The notes under the pieces were generated by a model that saw only the letters and a list, made by a program, of their open reading frames with translations, made no database searches and had not been told where the DNA came from. A stretch of DNA of 64,000 nucleotides from Cryptomeria japonica (lineage: Eukaryota; Streptophyta; Pinopsida; Cupressales; Cupressaceae): contig NC_081414.1 in NCBI RefSeq assembly GCF_030272615.1, positions 780,122,119-780,186,118 of the forward strand. Direction: 5' to 3'. The translations under genes were made by a program, and so were the position numbers. Below, piece by piece: positions 1 to 12,132 of this stretch (within the stretch, counting starts at the first letter, position 1; each line of letters begins with the position of its first letter).

Positions 1-1024
1 TAATTTGTCAAAGAAAATCCATTAGGTTGTTCAATGTAAACTTATTCTTCAAGATCACCATTCAGAAATGCACATTTTACATCCATTTGATATACTTTAT
101 AGTTCTTGTAGGCTGCAAATGCAAGAAATAATCCGACTACCTCAATTCTAGCTACTGGTGCAAAGGTTTTATTGTAATCAATTCCCTCTTTATGTGAATA
201 TCCTTTACACACTAATCTTGCTTTATTTCTGATTACCTTACCATCTTCATTAAGTTTATTTCTGAGTACCCATTTACTTTCAATTACATTTTTATCTTTA
301 GGCCGCAGAACCAATGTCCATGTATTGTTTTCAATTTATTCTAATTCATCTTCCATAACTTTAATCCAATGTTTATCTTTACAAGCCTCTATAACAGATT
401 CTGGTTCAATTTGAGAAATTAAACATACCTCTTCATTTTCCAGTCTTCCTCTTGTCATAACTCCTTGATACTTATTCCCAATTATCTGACTTTCAGAGTG
501 ATTCAGTCCTACATACCTGGGTGTGTTCACTTGCTACTGTTCTTCAGTCACTGTGGAATTATCTGATGATGTCGATGTGACTAGATCCACATTTTGTACC
601 AGTGCACTCTGTATAGGTTCATTTGTGATCATCTCAGCTGTCGGTTCAGAATCCATAGACTTTGAATTTCCTCTAAAGTGTTCATCTATCTTCACATTTG
701 CACTATCAATGATTTTCTGCAATCTTTTATTAAAACATCTATATGCTTTGCTCTTAGATGAATAACAACGAAATATTCCTTGATCACTTCTAGGATCAAA
801 TTTCCCAATATACTAATCTCTCCTAATGCAGAATTTTCTTCCAAATATTCTGAAGTATTTAAGAGTAGGAGTATTACCAAACCATAATTCATAAGGTGTC
901 TTACCAGTTTCACCTTTGATGTGAACTCTGTTGAAAGTGTAAACTATTGTATTCACTACTTCTCTCTAGTACACATGAGGTATATTTGCTTCTAATATCA
1001 TGCTTCTAGCTGCATCCAGAATAG
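1..1024 (-). pseudogene. copia pol, integrase C-terminus and start of RT
   Basis: From 314 to 42 the minus strand encodes the start of the RVT_2 reverse transcriptase (ESKWVLRNKLNEDG, ARLVCKGYSHKEGIDYNKTFAPV, QMDVKCAFLNGDLEE in shorter pieces), including the first catalytic Asp in QMDV. The pieces at 336-530 and 692-913 cover the linker between integrase and RT. RT and linker are in one frame with a stop between them. The integrase core lies in a different frame. The YVDD part is outside the window. Confidence 0.88.
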
Positions 1025-1978
1025 TTATGTTCTTCCTTCCACAACTCTATTTTGTTGAGGTGTTCGGGATGCTAATAGTTGTCTACTAATCCCATTCACT
1101 TCATAGAATGTATTGAACTCCTTAGATGTGAATTCACCTCCTTGATCTGATCTTAAACATTTTATTTTCTTACCGGTTTCATTCTCTACCATTGCCTTGA
1201 ATAATTTAAAGTTCCCAAAAGCTTTTGATTTCTCCCTGAGAAAAGTAACCCAACACATTCTAGAATAGTCATCAATGATTAGCATAAAGTATCTATCTCC
1301 CTATAGACTTCTTGTTCTTGCCAGACCACATAAGTCAGTATGAATTAAATCAAGAACATTATTGGATTTCTCATAAATACTCTTAAAAGTTGTTCTAACT
1401 TGCTTTCCCATTTGACATTCCTTACATACCAAATTATGAGGTTTTACAATCTTAGGTAAATCCCTTACTGCCTTAGATGAACTAATCTTTATAATGCAAT
1501 CAAAATTCACATGACAGAGTCTTTTATGTTGTAACCAACTTTCATCAATACGTGCAATCAAGCATGTATTTTCATTATTATTCAAATGAAAGATATTACC
1601 TCTAGTCTGATTACTAGATGCAATATCCAAACCAGTTCTATTCATGATTTTGCATTTACCATTCTTGAATTGTAACTGAAATCCCTTTTCAACTAATTGA
1701 CCAACACTCAAAATATTATGCTTCAAACCTTCAACATAATAAACTTTGTTAGTATTGTGCTTACCATCAAAAGATATAGTGCCTTTTCCTCTGATCAAAC
1801 AAGCTTTGACATCCCCAAACCTTACTAGACCTCCATTGTATTCTTGAAAAGATAAGAATTTATTTTTACCACTAGTCATATGATGTGAACATCCGGAATC
1901 TATAATCCATTCATCCTTTTCTTCAATTTCAGCTTCTAGGGCTTTCTCTACCGGTGGAATAGTAGTTGTTGGTTGACT
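1025..1978 (-). pseudogene. copia pol, protease and integrase core
   Basis: The protease active site reads DSGCSHHMTSG near 1890-1865. A GAG-pre-integrase domain follows with an H-H-C-C zinc site (HKRLCHVN, then CKECQMGK). The integrase core has DDYSRMCWV and LRSDQGGEF, which hold the first two catalytic Asp, and TPQQNRVVEGRT, which holds the Glu region. One in-frame TAG at 1303-1301 interrupts the junction just before the core; the frame is the same on both sides, so this is a point nonsense change, most simply CAG to TAG. Confidence 0.92.
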
Positions 1979-3030
1979 TTATTTTATTGCAACAATAGCC
2001 CATCCATTGTCTATCGGTTCTTCACCAGAATCATCAGTATCTCCTTCATCAGCATAGTAACATGATTTGTCTCTATTATTCTTAAATCCATATCTCTGAT
2101 ATTCAGGGTTATGCTTATATGTTCTTTTAGCTTCTTCTCTTAATCTTGCATGTCTATCAGGACATCTAGATGCTATATGACCAACTTTATTGCAGTTAAA
2201 ACATTTAAATGGTGCTTTTCCTTCATACTTACTTCCAATAAGACCTTTAGGCATTTTCCTTGCAAATAGTGCTTCAAGTTCTTCCAGTTCTTCATTTTCC
2301 CTCCTGATATCTTCAAGTTCCCTTGCATAAAGTGCTTTGCAATTAGATTTATCAGATGATGATGATGATGTATATGATGATTATTTGAAGGCTAAATCTC
2401 TCTTAATTCTAGCAACAAGACCAAAATCCTCAAGCTCAAATCCTGAAAGTTTTCCAACCAAGGTATCTCTAGATACTGATGTATTCAACATTGTTTTTAG
2501 CTCATTAATAGCAGTTACTTTCATTTTGTATGCTGATGGCAATGCTCTCAAAACTTTAGAAAAAATTTTATCTTCACTTAAGGAACCTCCACAACATTGT
2601 ATTCCTAAAACAATTTCATTAACCCTTTCCATAAAAGCAAAAATTCTTTCATCTTCTTCCATTTTTTCAGATTTTCATACCTGACGTAGAAGCATTCCAG
2701 TTTTGCAATTTTGATAGTGGTGTCTCCTTCATTCAATGTCTCCAATTTATCCCAAATAGCTTTAGCAGTAGATCAGTCTGATAATCCAATGATTTGTTGG
2801 TCTGGCAAGGTGCTCAAGAGTGCTTCTATTTCTTTGCAATCATTCTCTTGATCCTTACCCAATGTTGGTGGATTAGGTTGATTCAGTGTAGGACCAACAT
2901 AGCCATTCTTTGTAACATCCCATATGTCTTTTCCAATGCAATTCAGATGTGTCTCCATCCTAATCTTCCATATACCATAGTTAGTTCCATCAAGTTTTGG
3001 ACTGTCCTTCCTAAAAAACTTAGTTGTCAT
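1979..3030 (-). pseudogene. copia gag (capsid/nucleocapsid), frameshifted
   Basis: This is the structural protein that packages copia RNA in virus-like particles. It starts at 3030 with a typical copia Gag N-terminus (LDGTNYGIWKIRMETHL). A central UBN2-like part follows at 2381-2662 in another frame. A zinc knuckle C-x2-C-x4-H-x4-C (CFNCNKVGHIASRC) lies in the 1979-2254 part. At least one frameshift separates the N-terminal and central pieces. Downstream it runs toward protease, as in a Gag-Pol polyprotein. Confidence 0.9.
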
Positions 3031-3072
3031 AAAATCTCCTCAAGTTGTTAAACTTCTACAAAAAGAGGTCTT

Positions 3073-3085
3073 GGCTCTTATACCA
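3073..3085 (-). other. Primer-binding site, initiator Met tRNA type
   Basis: The minus strand reads TGGTATAAGAGCC directly after the LTR. It differs at one position from TGGTATCAGAGCC, the usual plant PBS complementary to the 3' end of initiator methionine tRNA. Confidence 0.85.
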
Positions 3086-3087
3086 AT

Positions 3088-4169
3088 CGTTAGGACCTAG
3101 AGGCAACTAGGAGGGTGGGGGAGTGAATCAGTTGTCAATTAATTTCAACCCAAATATAACTTAATCAAACTTGAGACATAATACTAGTAAACCAAACGTA
3201 ATGTCAGTTGACAGATTAGCAGTTAATATTAATACTGGTGAAACTCAATGCATATAACAGAAAGAGAAACAACATCCACAGCACATAACATAGATATTTG
3301 TACGTGGAAACCCTGTAAGGGGAAAAACCATAATGGGAAACTTTACCCACAATCAGATGATACTACTACAGATAGTATGTGTATACAAATGGGGTCTGCA
3401 CATGCAGAAAGGCCAACCACCTAGAGCTCACTGCTCAATCACAAAATAGGAATCACACTAACTACAATTGGATGATTAAATCCAATGACAATGTACTGCT
3501 CAAAGTAGCATCTCCAATGATGGATTTAGTACCGGTTAAGCTCTAATAATCACCTTCAAACCTTCCTTGAACAATCTATATGGTATGATCATATGATCTT
3601 CAATATTCGCACATACCATGTTAGAATAACACACTTTCTTACTTCATCTCACAAATGAGATCTTGCATATATACCAAAACCTAGGACCAAATGTGTAGGT
3701 TCGCTAATTAAGAATATTACAATTAAATAAATTATAGATAAGTCAAGATGTGATGCATCATGTCAACTCAATACAATTACAATAATATCCAATCGATTAA
3801 ATAATCTCCATAACATGTCATGCTAATCTGGAATAGATAATGTATGCTGATCCATAACCTAGACCAATTTGCCGGTAACAACAAATATGTCAACCTAATT
3901 AGACCAATAACCAAACTACCAAAACCAAGTGTCCAAACCATGCCTTCGACATACCCAAGTGATCTCCAGATGATAACAAGTCATCCTCAGTGCCGGTGAA
4001 CAATATAACCTGCCCATGAGTAGTATACTGGTGATTGTGCATAAGTCACTGAACTTGCCGGTGAACATAATGTGTTAGTTCAACATAACCAAAGATCTCC
4101 AGAAGGATAAGTTTTGATAAGTGTTGACATCAATGACAAAACCAATGCAACACATCCATAATACCAACA
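3088..4169 (-). repeat. 5' LTR of the copia element
   Basis: The LTR is about 1.08 kb. On the minus strand it starts TGTTGG and ends CCTAACG, an imperfect version of the expected inverted terminal repeat. Its lower boundary is fixed by the adjoining primer-binding site. No coding sequence is seen. The partner LTR is outside the window, so the ends are inferred from terminal motifs rather than from a pairwise alignment. Confidence 0.75.
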
Positions 4170-4391
4170 CACAATAATATTTTGCAACTCTCTTGGATTT
4201 ATCAAGCCTCTTTGGCAATATCTTTCTATCATTTTATCTTTCTCATTTTTGAGCATCTTGGCATTTATCACATTCCCTACCAATTTGATCATTTTCTCAT
4301 TCTTTAGCAATTTTTATTTTTATCTATCTATCTAGGTTGTCTATGGAGGTAGAAATGCCAAAATGGTAGTTTGAGATTAAGGATTGAATAA
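4170..4391. other. Short spacer between two retroelements
   Basis: This is the DNA between the copia element and the next element. On the minus strand a short open stretch (4310-4172) holds a duplicated segment containing MLKNEK. I do not recognise a family. It could be the tail of an older, interrupted repeat. Confidence 0.4.
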
Positions 4392-4397
4392 AGGAAA

Positions 4398-5619
4398 TGT
4401 AATGGTGGTGAAAAAGGAAGATGGAGAAATCAAGAGGATATCATTTCTCTCCTCAAGAGGAGGGGTGAAAGTTTCACACAAGATTCTCTTCAACCTTTCA
4501 TGCCAATTTAATTTAAAGGAGGGGGGAAAATTCACTTGATCCAATCTCAATAGGAAGAGATTGAATACTAAATGAATTGATAATGGATTCAGTGAAAGTA
4601 ACCCTCCTTTAGAATGGATAAGTTGAATTATGCAATGTAAGACCAAGTGTAAATATGACAAAGAAATGGTTATAACTTGAGATAGAAATGTGGGATGAAA
4701 CTTTGCACCTAGAAATAGTAGTAAGTTGTCAAGACAAAGCTCCCCTTCAAATTTTAGTGAAAGTTGTCAAGACCATTGAAAGTGCATGCAGTCCTCTGAA
4801 AAATCCATGCAATGAAAAGGGTTTTTCTGCCTCTGAAAATGAAGTCCAAATCTGCAAATACAGTTGTGCACCTACAACCTACACATAGAAAAGATATAAA
4901 ATGTTGTTGGGATTGTGGGTTTTCCTTCAGGTCAAACTGTGGTTTTGGAATTAACTAAATGATGAAAAGTACTTGCAAGTAATTAAAGTAAATGATTGAA
5001 ATGGAATTCACCTCTAGAGAGGGTACAAATGAAATGTAGATAGATTTGTTTGAAGGATATGCATAATTGAATATCAAAAGGGACCTCCACTTCAATGGTT
5101 GAATCCTTGACCTTAATGCAAAACCTAGCCTTGAAAGGAGACTTGAGAATGCTCAATGCTTCAAAGGAATGCTTGATTTTACATAGGATCGCAATTTCCA
5201 TGTCATGTATGCCTATTGAACTTATATTATATATCTATATAAATAGGAGAGAGTAATACATCTTATATATTCACCAATTAGGGTTAATTGACTAATTTTT
5301 TGTTACAGTCCGACATAGGGAAACTTTTCTCACTTATCAAATGCAAAGCCTAATGCAAAGTTGGATCAGAAGGGGCCCAAAATAGGGAAAGGACAGGGGC
5401 ACCACACCCCTATCCCAGGGGGGACAGGGGCACCATGCCCCTGCCCTACCCTAATTCAAGACAAGAAGTAGTAGAGGAGAGTGTGGGGTGCAGGGAGATG
5501 CAAGCTTCAGACAGTGTGAGCATGTCTCGGGTCTTTTATTAGGATTAAGGATTTGTTTCTCCAATGTGAAGACAGAAATATGGTTGAAAATTATAAGGTC
5601 ACAATTTGATAATGCTACA
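4398..5619 (-). repeat. 3' LTR of the gag-protease element
   Basis: The plus strand runs from TGTAATGG to ATGCTACA, so the element reads TGTAGCAT to CCATTACA. It aligns along its length with 10931-12126 but has many substitutions and small indels. It holds a GC-rich segment at about 5391-5450 with repeated ACAGGGGCACC and complementary GCCCCTG motifs. Confidence 0.88.
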
Positions 5620-5640
5620 TTTAGTCCCCACTTTAGCGGG
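5620..5640 (-). other. Polypurine tract
   Basis: Directly before the 3' LTR the minus strand reads AAGTGGGGACTAAA, then TGTAGC. This is the expected position and composition of the plus-strand primer. Confidence 0.75.
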
Positions 5641-6425
5641 AGTATAAGCATATGCCAATGCTTCTAAGAAAGTACAAGGAAACAAGATTGAAAGACTTTC
5701 ACCATGTCAAGGAGGCAAGATACACCAAGCCCCTAATGGAATTAGGATCTTATGACATTGATTGACAAAGTAAAAGGGAATATCAAGAGGGAAGGATCAT
5801 GACTGCAAGTAGCAAGGTTCACCTCACTACGAGTCATGAAAAGAAAGGATACCAAACATTACAAAGAAAAGCCAAGTTCACAAAGAAACTTTGAGTATCA
5901 AGAAGGAAAATATGAGTGGAGTGTATGCCCCCACGTTAAAGAGATCACGCATGCCTTATCGGGAGTGATTTCTTTATGGTAAGATACACCCAAGAAAGAG
6001 AAAGAGAGAGCACATTATTGCAATGAGTTAGCCCCCAATCGAGGAATAAATCCAAGGATAATGAACACAAAACACAAAGGATGAGGTAGTTTCTCTTTCC
6101 TCAGAGTCAGTATGCTATATGATAACTCATGTATGTCATATGTATATGTGCATAGAATAGTCATCATTCTTCAAAGAAAGGAGACTACCTTGGAATAAAG
6201 GGAATACAAGTTGTCTTTTGAGTCAACATGAAAGAGACCAAAAGAGTTCTCAATGAATTGCATCATCCTCAAGTAGACATTACTAGGGAAAATAGAAGAA
6301 CAAGGATATAAATAGAAGAATTATTCCAAAAGAGAAAGAAAGGAAAGAGAGGTAGAGGATCTACGGTGGTAATGTAGCTAGTCTAGCATGTCATCCACCT
6401 CTCGATCTTGTTGGTCACTATTTCA
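5641..6425. other. Non-coding internal part of the gag-protease element
   Basis: The sequence is purine-rich on the plus strand, with many AAAGAG and AAGGA runs. No ORF with a recognisable product is present on either strand. RT, RNase H and integrase would lie in this interval in an autonomous relative, and none is here. Confidence 0.6.
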
Positions 6426-6728
6426 GGAAGGCGGGAAACATGCTAGAGGAGCAACATTGAGCACATCAAATGGATCTATCACAAGATCCAGATAAGGACT
6501 ATGCTCATGTGCTAAGTCACTTAGTTCATTTCTAGGAGCTAGGATTAAGGCTTTTGAAAATTCTGCAGATAAATGTTTGTCCACATCAACATATTCATTG
6601 TCACTATTAGAAGCATTAGGAGTTTTATTGCCATCATGAATAACATTTTCACCTATTTTTTTATCAAGATTTATAGAAAGAGGAGTGTGAACATGAATAG
6701 GAGTACAACCATCACATATTTTTGCAAC
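6426..6728 (-). pseudogene. Open 101-codon remnant downstream of protease
   Basis: The minus strand is open from just after a TAA at 6731-6729 to a TGA at 6425-6423. The translation is acidic (for example SDNEYVDVDKHLSAEF and PRNELSDLAHEHSPYLDL), not low-complexity. It is in a different frame from the gag-protease ORF above it. It may be the linker that follows protease in Tat-type polyproteins. It lacks a convincing start and its function is unknown. Confidence 0.45.
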
Positions 6729-6898
6729 TTATAATTTGGAGATGTAGGTTCAACATCTTGTTTAGGAGAAAAGGGAATCATTTCAACTATTGGAGTTTTG
6801 GGAGATTGAATGTTTTGAGGCACAACTTCATGAGCTCGAGCATGATGCTTTCATCGGTGTTCTCTCACATAATGATTCCATCAAGTCTTAGCGGAAGA

Positions 6899-8110
6899 CT
6901 AAGAAGGAGGAGGAATATTATCATCTTTGGTAGTTAGAGGGTTAGGTTGAGGTCTTTTAGGTTGGACAAGAGGAGAGGCGAGTCTCTTCTCTCTATAAGA
7001 GAAAGGAGGTGGAAGTGCAACATATAAAGGAGGAATGTTTGGTGTAGGAAGGAGACTAGGTCCATCATGAGGAGGAGGTACAGGTCTAACCTTAGGAAGA
7101 GTAGTGTTGTTCTTCTTAGGAGAAGGTATAGTTTCATCCATAGGAATAGGTTGGGAATCTTCCTTAGGAGGAAGATTAGTTCTATCCATCAAGGGAAGAA
7201 CCTCATCTTCAAGAACGATGGGAATATCAATTGTTGGAGTTTTAGGTTGGCTCAATGAGAGGATCATGTCTTTCTTCCACTTTTGATAAGATTGAAAGAG
7301 AGTGTCACTTCTTGATGGAGGAGATTGAAATTGTCTAGGCCAAAATAAATTAATAGGAATGCCCGAGCTTCTTTCAGCTAGTCGAAATGACCTATGGTCA
7401 ATAGTTATGATTTCTCCATTGTGGGGAAATTTCAACGAATTATGTATTGGAAAAGCAATAGCCTTCATGGATGATAGCCAATGGTAGCCCAAGTTCACAT
7501 GGAATTTCTCAGAGGAAGGAATGAAAATAAAGTTGACATCCATAGATTTAGTGTGAACCTCAATAGGAAGTGTAATAGAACCAATGGTATGCAAACATAA
7601 AGTGAAAAGATACTCCTCAGTGATAACATTAACCATGCAAGAGGCATCTATAAGCACATCACAACCAGGCATGTCTTGATTCTTTGCAACTATGTATAAA
7701 GGTCCATTAGGTGCTCTAATGGTCCCACTAGGGTCAAATGTGATACACAAGTCCTTGGGTTTTCTTTGTTTCTCTACCACATTAGCAAAATTTTGAACCA
7801 TGGTAGTCACATCAGAAGGAGAGAAAGAGGTGTGTCTAATCTCAATCATGTTGGAGGTATGAGAAGGTAAAGGATCAATAAAAATATTAAGATTTTGATT
7901 AGGAGCTACAGATTTGTTTCCTTTATCATTCACACCTGCCAGAGATATAGTATTATTATCAATCAAATCCTAAATCTTAATTTTTATTGCAAAACATTTC
8001 TCATAATCTGGTTGATGATGAAATTGATAAAAAGAATTATTATCAAAGTAAGGCGAGGCTGCCTTAGAAGGGTCAGCTGGTTTTATTGGGAGAAGTTTAA
8101 TAACATTTAT
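6899..8110 (-). pseudogene. Ty3/gypsy-type zinc-knuckle and aspartic protease region
   Basis: Reading down from 8110, a degenerate knuckle (FYQFHHQPDYEKCFAIK followed by DLID) resembles the C-x-F-H...G-H...E-x-C motif of Tat-type Gag. The retropepsin-like part has VLIDASCMVNVI around the catalytic Asp; the usual third residue G is replaced by S. WLSSMKAIAFPIHNSLKFPH matches the region after the flap. The C-terminus is proline-rich. The frame is shared with gag (8111-9322); stops near 8108-8110 and 7970-7990 interrupt it. Confidence 0.78.
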
Positions 8111-9322
8111 TTATAACAATTGAGACGTAATGCTATGTAAAGATTTATTCAAAGGAGTAAATTGTCTTTCTCTTTTGAAAATTTTAGAAATAGGAGGCAC
8201 ACTTGTTGTAGCATTCACATTGTTGTTTTTGATGTCATTGAATTTGATGAATCCTTTTCTTGGTTTGAACTTGTTAAATGGTTGTTGAGCATTGTCACCC
8301 TTATCACTTGGAGCCATAGGTGTGTATTGCTCTAGTTGACTCATAGGCAATTGATAATTATGAAATGTTGTGCACAATTGTGGAAAGGAAGTAAACTCAA
8401 AAAGGAGAAGTTTGTCTCTAATATCTTTTTGAAAGTTAGAAATGAAAATTCTATGAATATCATTATCAAACACTAGAAAAGAAATTTGAGAACACACGTG
8501 CTTATATCTACCAATAAAATCAGTCACTTTTTCTTTAACACCTTGTTTGCAATGCATTAAATCAGTCAAAGTGATTTTAGGACCTATATTGTTTTGAAAT
8601 TGTTGAATAAAAGAATTTTCTAATTGTTTAAAACAAGTAATAGAATAAGAAGGCAAAGAGGAATACCATTGTAAAGCCTTATCTCTTAATGTTCTAGAAA
8701 ATAATTTTGCAAGCAATCTTTGATCATAAGAAAAGTTAGTACACAATGTTTGAAATGTTTTGACATGTGTTAAAGGATCACCTTTTCCATTATAGAGTTC
8801 CAATTGAGGGACTTCAACATGTTTAGGAGGGATATCTCTAACAATATCAAGAGAAAATGGGCTTGCAACGTAAAATGTGGGCACACTAATCTTAGATTGA
8901 CTCATAGAAGCAATTTGTTGTTGTGATTATGACATAGTTTGAGCAAGGTTGTTAATGGTTGCTTCAGTTGAAGAATTTATGTTAGACATGTTTGATTGAG
9001 AAGGTGGTATGATTTTGTTGAAATAAGGCATTGATTGAGAATAAGGTGGAGGAACATTATGGTAAGTAGGCATAGGAGATGATTGAGTAGGAAATAGGAC
9101 ACTAAAAGGAGGAATAGAATGATTATATAAATTGCGCCCTTGTGTCACATTTTTTGGGTAAGAGACAAGAGGAATACTTATTGAAGGCATGGGTAAGGAT
9201 GAAGGATTTATTGGAGAAGAGGGATTGCCCTCATGACTAATGGTTGTAGGTATGACATTTTGAGTTGATGTAACCATAATGTTTGAAGTGAAGGTATGAA
9301 CACTAGCCATCAGAGTGGTCAA
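8111..9322 (-). pseudogene. Ty3/gypsy-type Gag
   Basis: The 264-codon part 8905-8111 is a retrotransposon Gag domain: YNGKGDPLTHVKTFQTLC, LFSRTLRDKALQWYSSLP, FIQQFQNNIGPKITLTDL and GVKEKVTDFIGRYKHVCSQ are the usual blocks. The part 9322-8927 is Pro/Ser-rich, in the same frame, and separated by one stop. It would form the particle shell. Because no enzyme other than protease is encoded, packaging by its own Gag and reverse transcription in trans is the likely mode. Confidence 0.85.
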
Positions 9323-9438
9323 TGGAATAAAATGATTGATTTTTGTAGAGGTTGTGAATAACCTAAGTTCTTAGCACAACTCTTTATAGGCATGACATTA
9401 GAATCGACAATATGAGAAATGCCACACAATATATCAAT

Positions 9439-9696
9439 TCAATTTGTATCACTTTGAATCATATGCTTTAGCCCTTCAATTAATGGAAGAGCTTCACTAT
9501 TAGGGTATTCTTGGGACACCCACTGTTGAAAGTTATCATATTGATTGTCCAATTTTGAAAGTTGATCTATGGAAACTCTAGTAAAAGCTTCTTTGTGTTC
9601 ATCATGGGATTCATCAATTGGATAGATAGGGACATGATTAGGATGGGAAGAATTAGCATTATCCTCATTAAAGAAGTCACCCAAATTAGGCTCCAT
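9439..9696 (-). pseudogene. Short acidic ORF at the start of gag
   Basis: The 85-codon ORF begins MEPNLGDFFNEDN and is rich in acidic residues. It lies just upstream of Gag in a different frame. It is probably the original Gag N-terminus separated by a frameshift. No domain is recognised. Confidence 0.5.
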
Positions 9697-9699
9697 CTC

Positions 9700-10907
9700 C
9701 TCAGTAATTAAGCTTTGGGAAACCTTAATTCTAATGCTTTACCTAAAGGGGACTGTGTAGGTAGGACTAATAGTGCTAAAACTCATGCACTAAAGGGAAA
9801 ACTTGAATTTGGAATTTTAAGAACAAAGTTTGCAAAATTGAATAATGAAAAATTCAAGAAAATTATGATTACACAATTTGAACTTTGTTGAAAGGAAGAA
9901 TACCACAATTTTCCAAGAAAAATTATGAGAGAAAGCAATTGAAATTTTAAAATTAGGGCCAATGGGATACCACTCAATTTCAAAATTAAATTTGTCAAAA
10001 TTTGAATCAAGGCAATTTATAATTAACCACTTAATTTCAAACTTTTTCTTAAAATTATTGATGTTGAAATGGGGAAGTATTTTTTATTTTAGAGGGACAA
10101 AAATTCAAGAAAATCAACCAATTTTGTGGATTTAAGCAATTAAATACAGTCATAATAGTCTCTTGGAATTTCATGAAAAAAACCATGGACTGTGTTGAAA
10201 GTACACATGGTCATCCCAACTTTTTCATAAATTTTCAGGGATGAAAGTTACGATGATTTTAAAGCTAATCCCCCAAAATTGTTAGATTTTACAAAGTTTA
10301 GGTAGGCAAAATTGAGGTTTGAATGTGAAAATAGGACCCTATTAGGGTTTTGCAAAAGATGAGAAATTAAATTGCAAATTTGAAAAATCTCAAACCTAAT
10401 GGATAAGACCACCTTAAATAATGTTTAGAAAATTGAAATTGATTAAGATAGATTGAAATTTGCACAAAATCCAATTAAATTTGAAAATTAGGGTTTCAAG
10501 ACCTAACCACTTAATTTTAAAATTTTGAATTTTGGAAAAGTGAGGGAAACTGAAAATTTGAATTTTAAACAAGACAAATCTAAAAATAGTCCTAAATCTG
10601 AAAATTAAATGTGAATTCAACTTTTGCACAAGTTGAATTTGATTTTTGAAAATTAGGGTTTTGACAACTAACCACTTAATTTTGTAAATTTGATTTGCAT
10701 TCTAAACAAGACAATGATGAAATTGAATTTTACAAGTTAAGAAATTTTTAGATATAAAATGATAGATAGCAATTTTTACAAGACACAAGTTCAATTCCAA
10801 TTTTTGAAAACGGTGGTTTTAATTGAATTAACCACTAGGTTTTGTAATTTTGCAAGAAAATTAAACTTGTAAATGAAAAATATGCAATGATTTGAAATGT
10901 GAAGCAT
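9700..10907 (-). other. Untranslated leader of the gag-protease element
   Basis: About 1.2 kb of AT-rich DNA has no gene and many AAATTTGAA/TTCAAATTT words. A segment around 10180-10345 resembles 47770-47950 in the solo LTR, with shared phrases such as AATAGGAC, TTAGGGTTT-like words and the CATGGTC region. Confidence 0.55.
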
Positions 10908-10909
10908 GT

Positions 10910-10927
10910 AAGACATCGGGTTCACCA
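10910..10927 (-). other. Primer-binding-site candidate
   Basis: The minus strand reads TGGTGAACCCGATGTCTT three bases after the LTR end. It starts TGG, as a PBS should to pair with a tRNA CCA end. I cannot assign the tRNA. Confidence 0.55.
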
Positions 10928-10930
10928 AAA

Positions 10931-12126
10931 TGTAATGGTGATGAAAAAGGGAGATGGAGAAATCAAGAGGAAATCTTTTCTCTCCTCAAGAGGAGGAGTG
11001 AAAGTTTCACACAAGATTATCTTCAACCTTTCACACCCATTACATTTAAAGGAGGGGAGGAAATTCACTAAATCCAATCTCAATAGGAAGAGACTGAATG
11101 CTAAATATTTGAATTGACAATGGATTCAAAAAGTGGAAGTAACCCTCTTTTATAATGGATAAGTTGAATTACGCGATTTAAGACCAAGTGTAAATATGAC
11201 AAAGAAATGGTTATAACTTGAGATAGAAATGTGGGATGAAGTTGTGCACCTGGAATTAGCAGTAAGATGTTGAGACAAAGCTCCCCTACAAATTTGGGTG
11301 AAATTTGTCAGGACCATGTTGAAAGTGCACACGGTCCTCTGAAAAATCTATGCGATGAAAAGGGTTTTTCCACCTCTGAAAATGAAGTCCAAATCTACAA
11401 ATATAGCTGCGCACCCGCGACCTACACACATAAAAGAGAGAAAATGTTGTTGGTATTAGACGTTTGCCTCCAAGTCAAACCCCAGTTTTGGAATTAACCA
11501 AATGATGAAAAGTACTTGCAAGTAATGAAAGTAAATGAATGAAATGGATTTCACCTCTAGAGATGGTACAATTGAAATGTAGATATAGTTGTTTGAAGGA
11601 TATGTAGAATTGAATATCAAAGGGGATCTCTACTTCAATGGTTGAATCTACTTGAATGCAACACCTAGCCTTTAAAGGATACTTGATAATGCTCAATTCT
11701 TGAAAGGAATGCTTGATTTCGCTTAGGATCAAAAATTTTGCGTCATGTATTCCTATTGAACTTATCTTATATATCTATATAAAAAGGAGAGAGGAATGCA
11801 TCTTATACATTCACCAATTAGGGCTAATTAACTCTTTTCAATATAGGCCGGCATAGGGAATCTTTTCCCAATTCTCAAATGCAAATCCCAATGCAAAGTT
11901 GGATCAGAAGGGGCCCAAAATAGGGCAAGGACAGGGGTGCTATGTCACTATTCTACCCTAATTCAGGATAGGAAGCAGCAAAGGAGAGTGCGAGGTGTGA
12001 GGAGATGCAAGCTTCAAGCAATTTGAGCATGTCTCGGGTCTCCAGTCGGGCTTAGGGATTTGTTTCACCAATGTGAAGATCCAAATATGGTTGAAAATTG
12101 CAAGGTTGCAATTTTATGATGCTACA
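10931..12126 (-). repeat. 5' LTR of the gag-protease element
   Basis: It is homologous to 4398-5619, with the same TGTAATGG start and GATGCTACA end on the plus strand. The GC-rich block seen in the other copy is shortened here (around 11928-11965). Small ORFs inside it are fortuitous. Confidence 0.88.
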
Positions 12127-12132
12127 AGGAAA

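Larger units (their letters stand above)
1..4169 (-). mobile_element. Ty1/copia LTR retrotransposon, truncated at window edge
   Basis: On the minus strand the order is LTR, primer-binding site, gag with CCHC knuckle, protease, GAG-pre-integrase, integrase core, then the start of reverse transcriptase. Integrase before RT is the copia order. The window begins inside RT, so the rest of pol and the 3' LTR lie outside. The LTR begins TGTTGG on the minus strand at 4169; the flanking CACAA at 4170-4174 is the expected target duplication but its partner is out of view. All coding parts are broken by stops and at least two frameshifts, so this copy cannot be autonomous. Confidence 0.93.
4398..12126 (-). 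mobile_element. Complete non-autonomous LTR retrotransposon with gag and protease only
   Basis: Two related LTRs (4398-5619 and 10931-12126) flank 5.3 kb of internal DNA. The 6-bp direct repeat AGGAAA at 4392-4397 and 12127-12132 marks the insertion. On the minus strand a PBS-like site follows the 5' LTR and a purine tract precedes the 3' LTR. The only coding region is one gag-protease frame; no RT, RNase H or integrase motif is visible, so it must have been moved by another element's enzymes. The protease and zinc-knuckle features resemble Ty3/gypsy Tat-type proteins, the class of the 15.8-kb element at 30356. LTR divergence and internal stops indicate an old insertion. Confidence 0.88.

Noticed and set aside
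523-765. Plus-strand ORF opposite the copia pol region
   Set aside because: It is the complement of coding sequence on the minus strand and has no protein features of its own.
4377-5651. Several 60-95 codon ORFs in the LTR at 4398-5619
   Set aside because: They lie wholly in an LTR, are not conserved in the partner LTR, and match no family.
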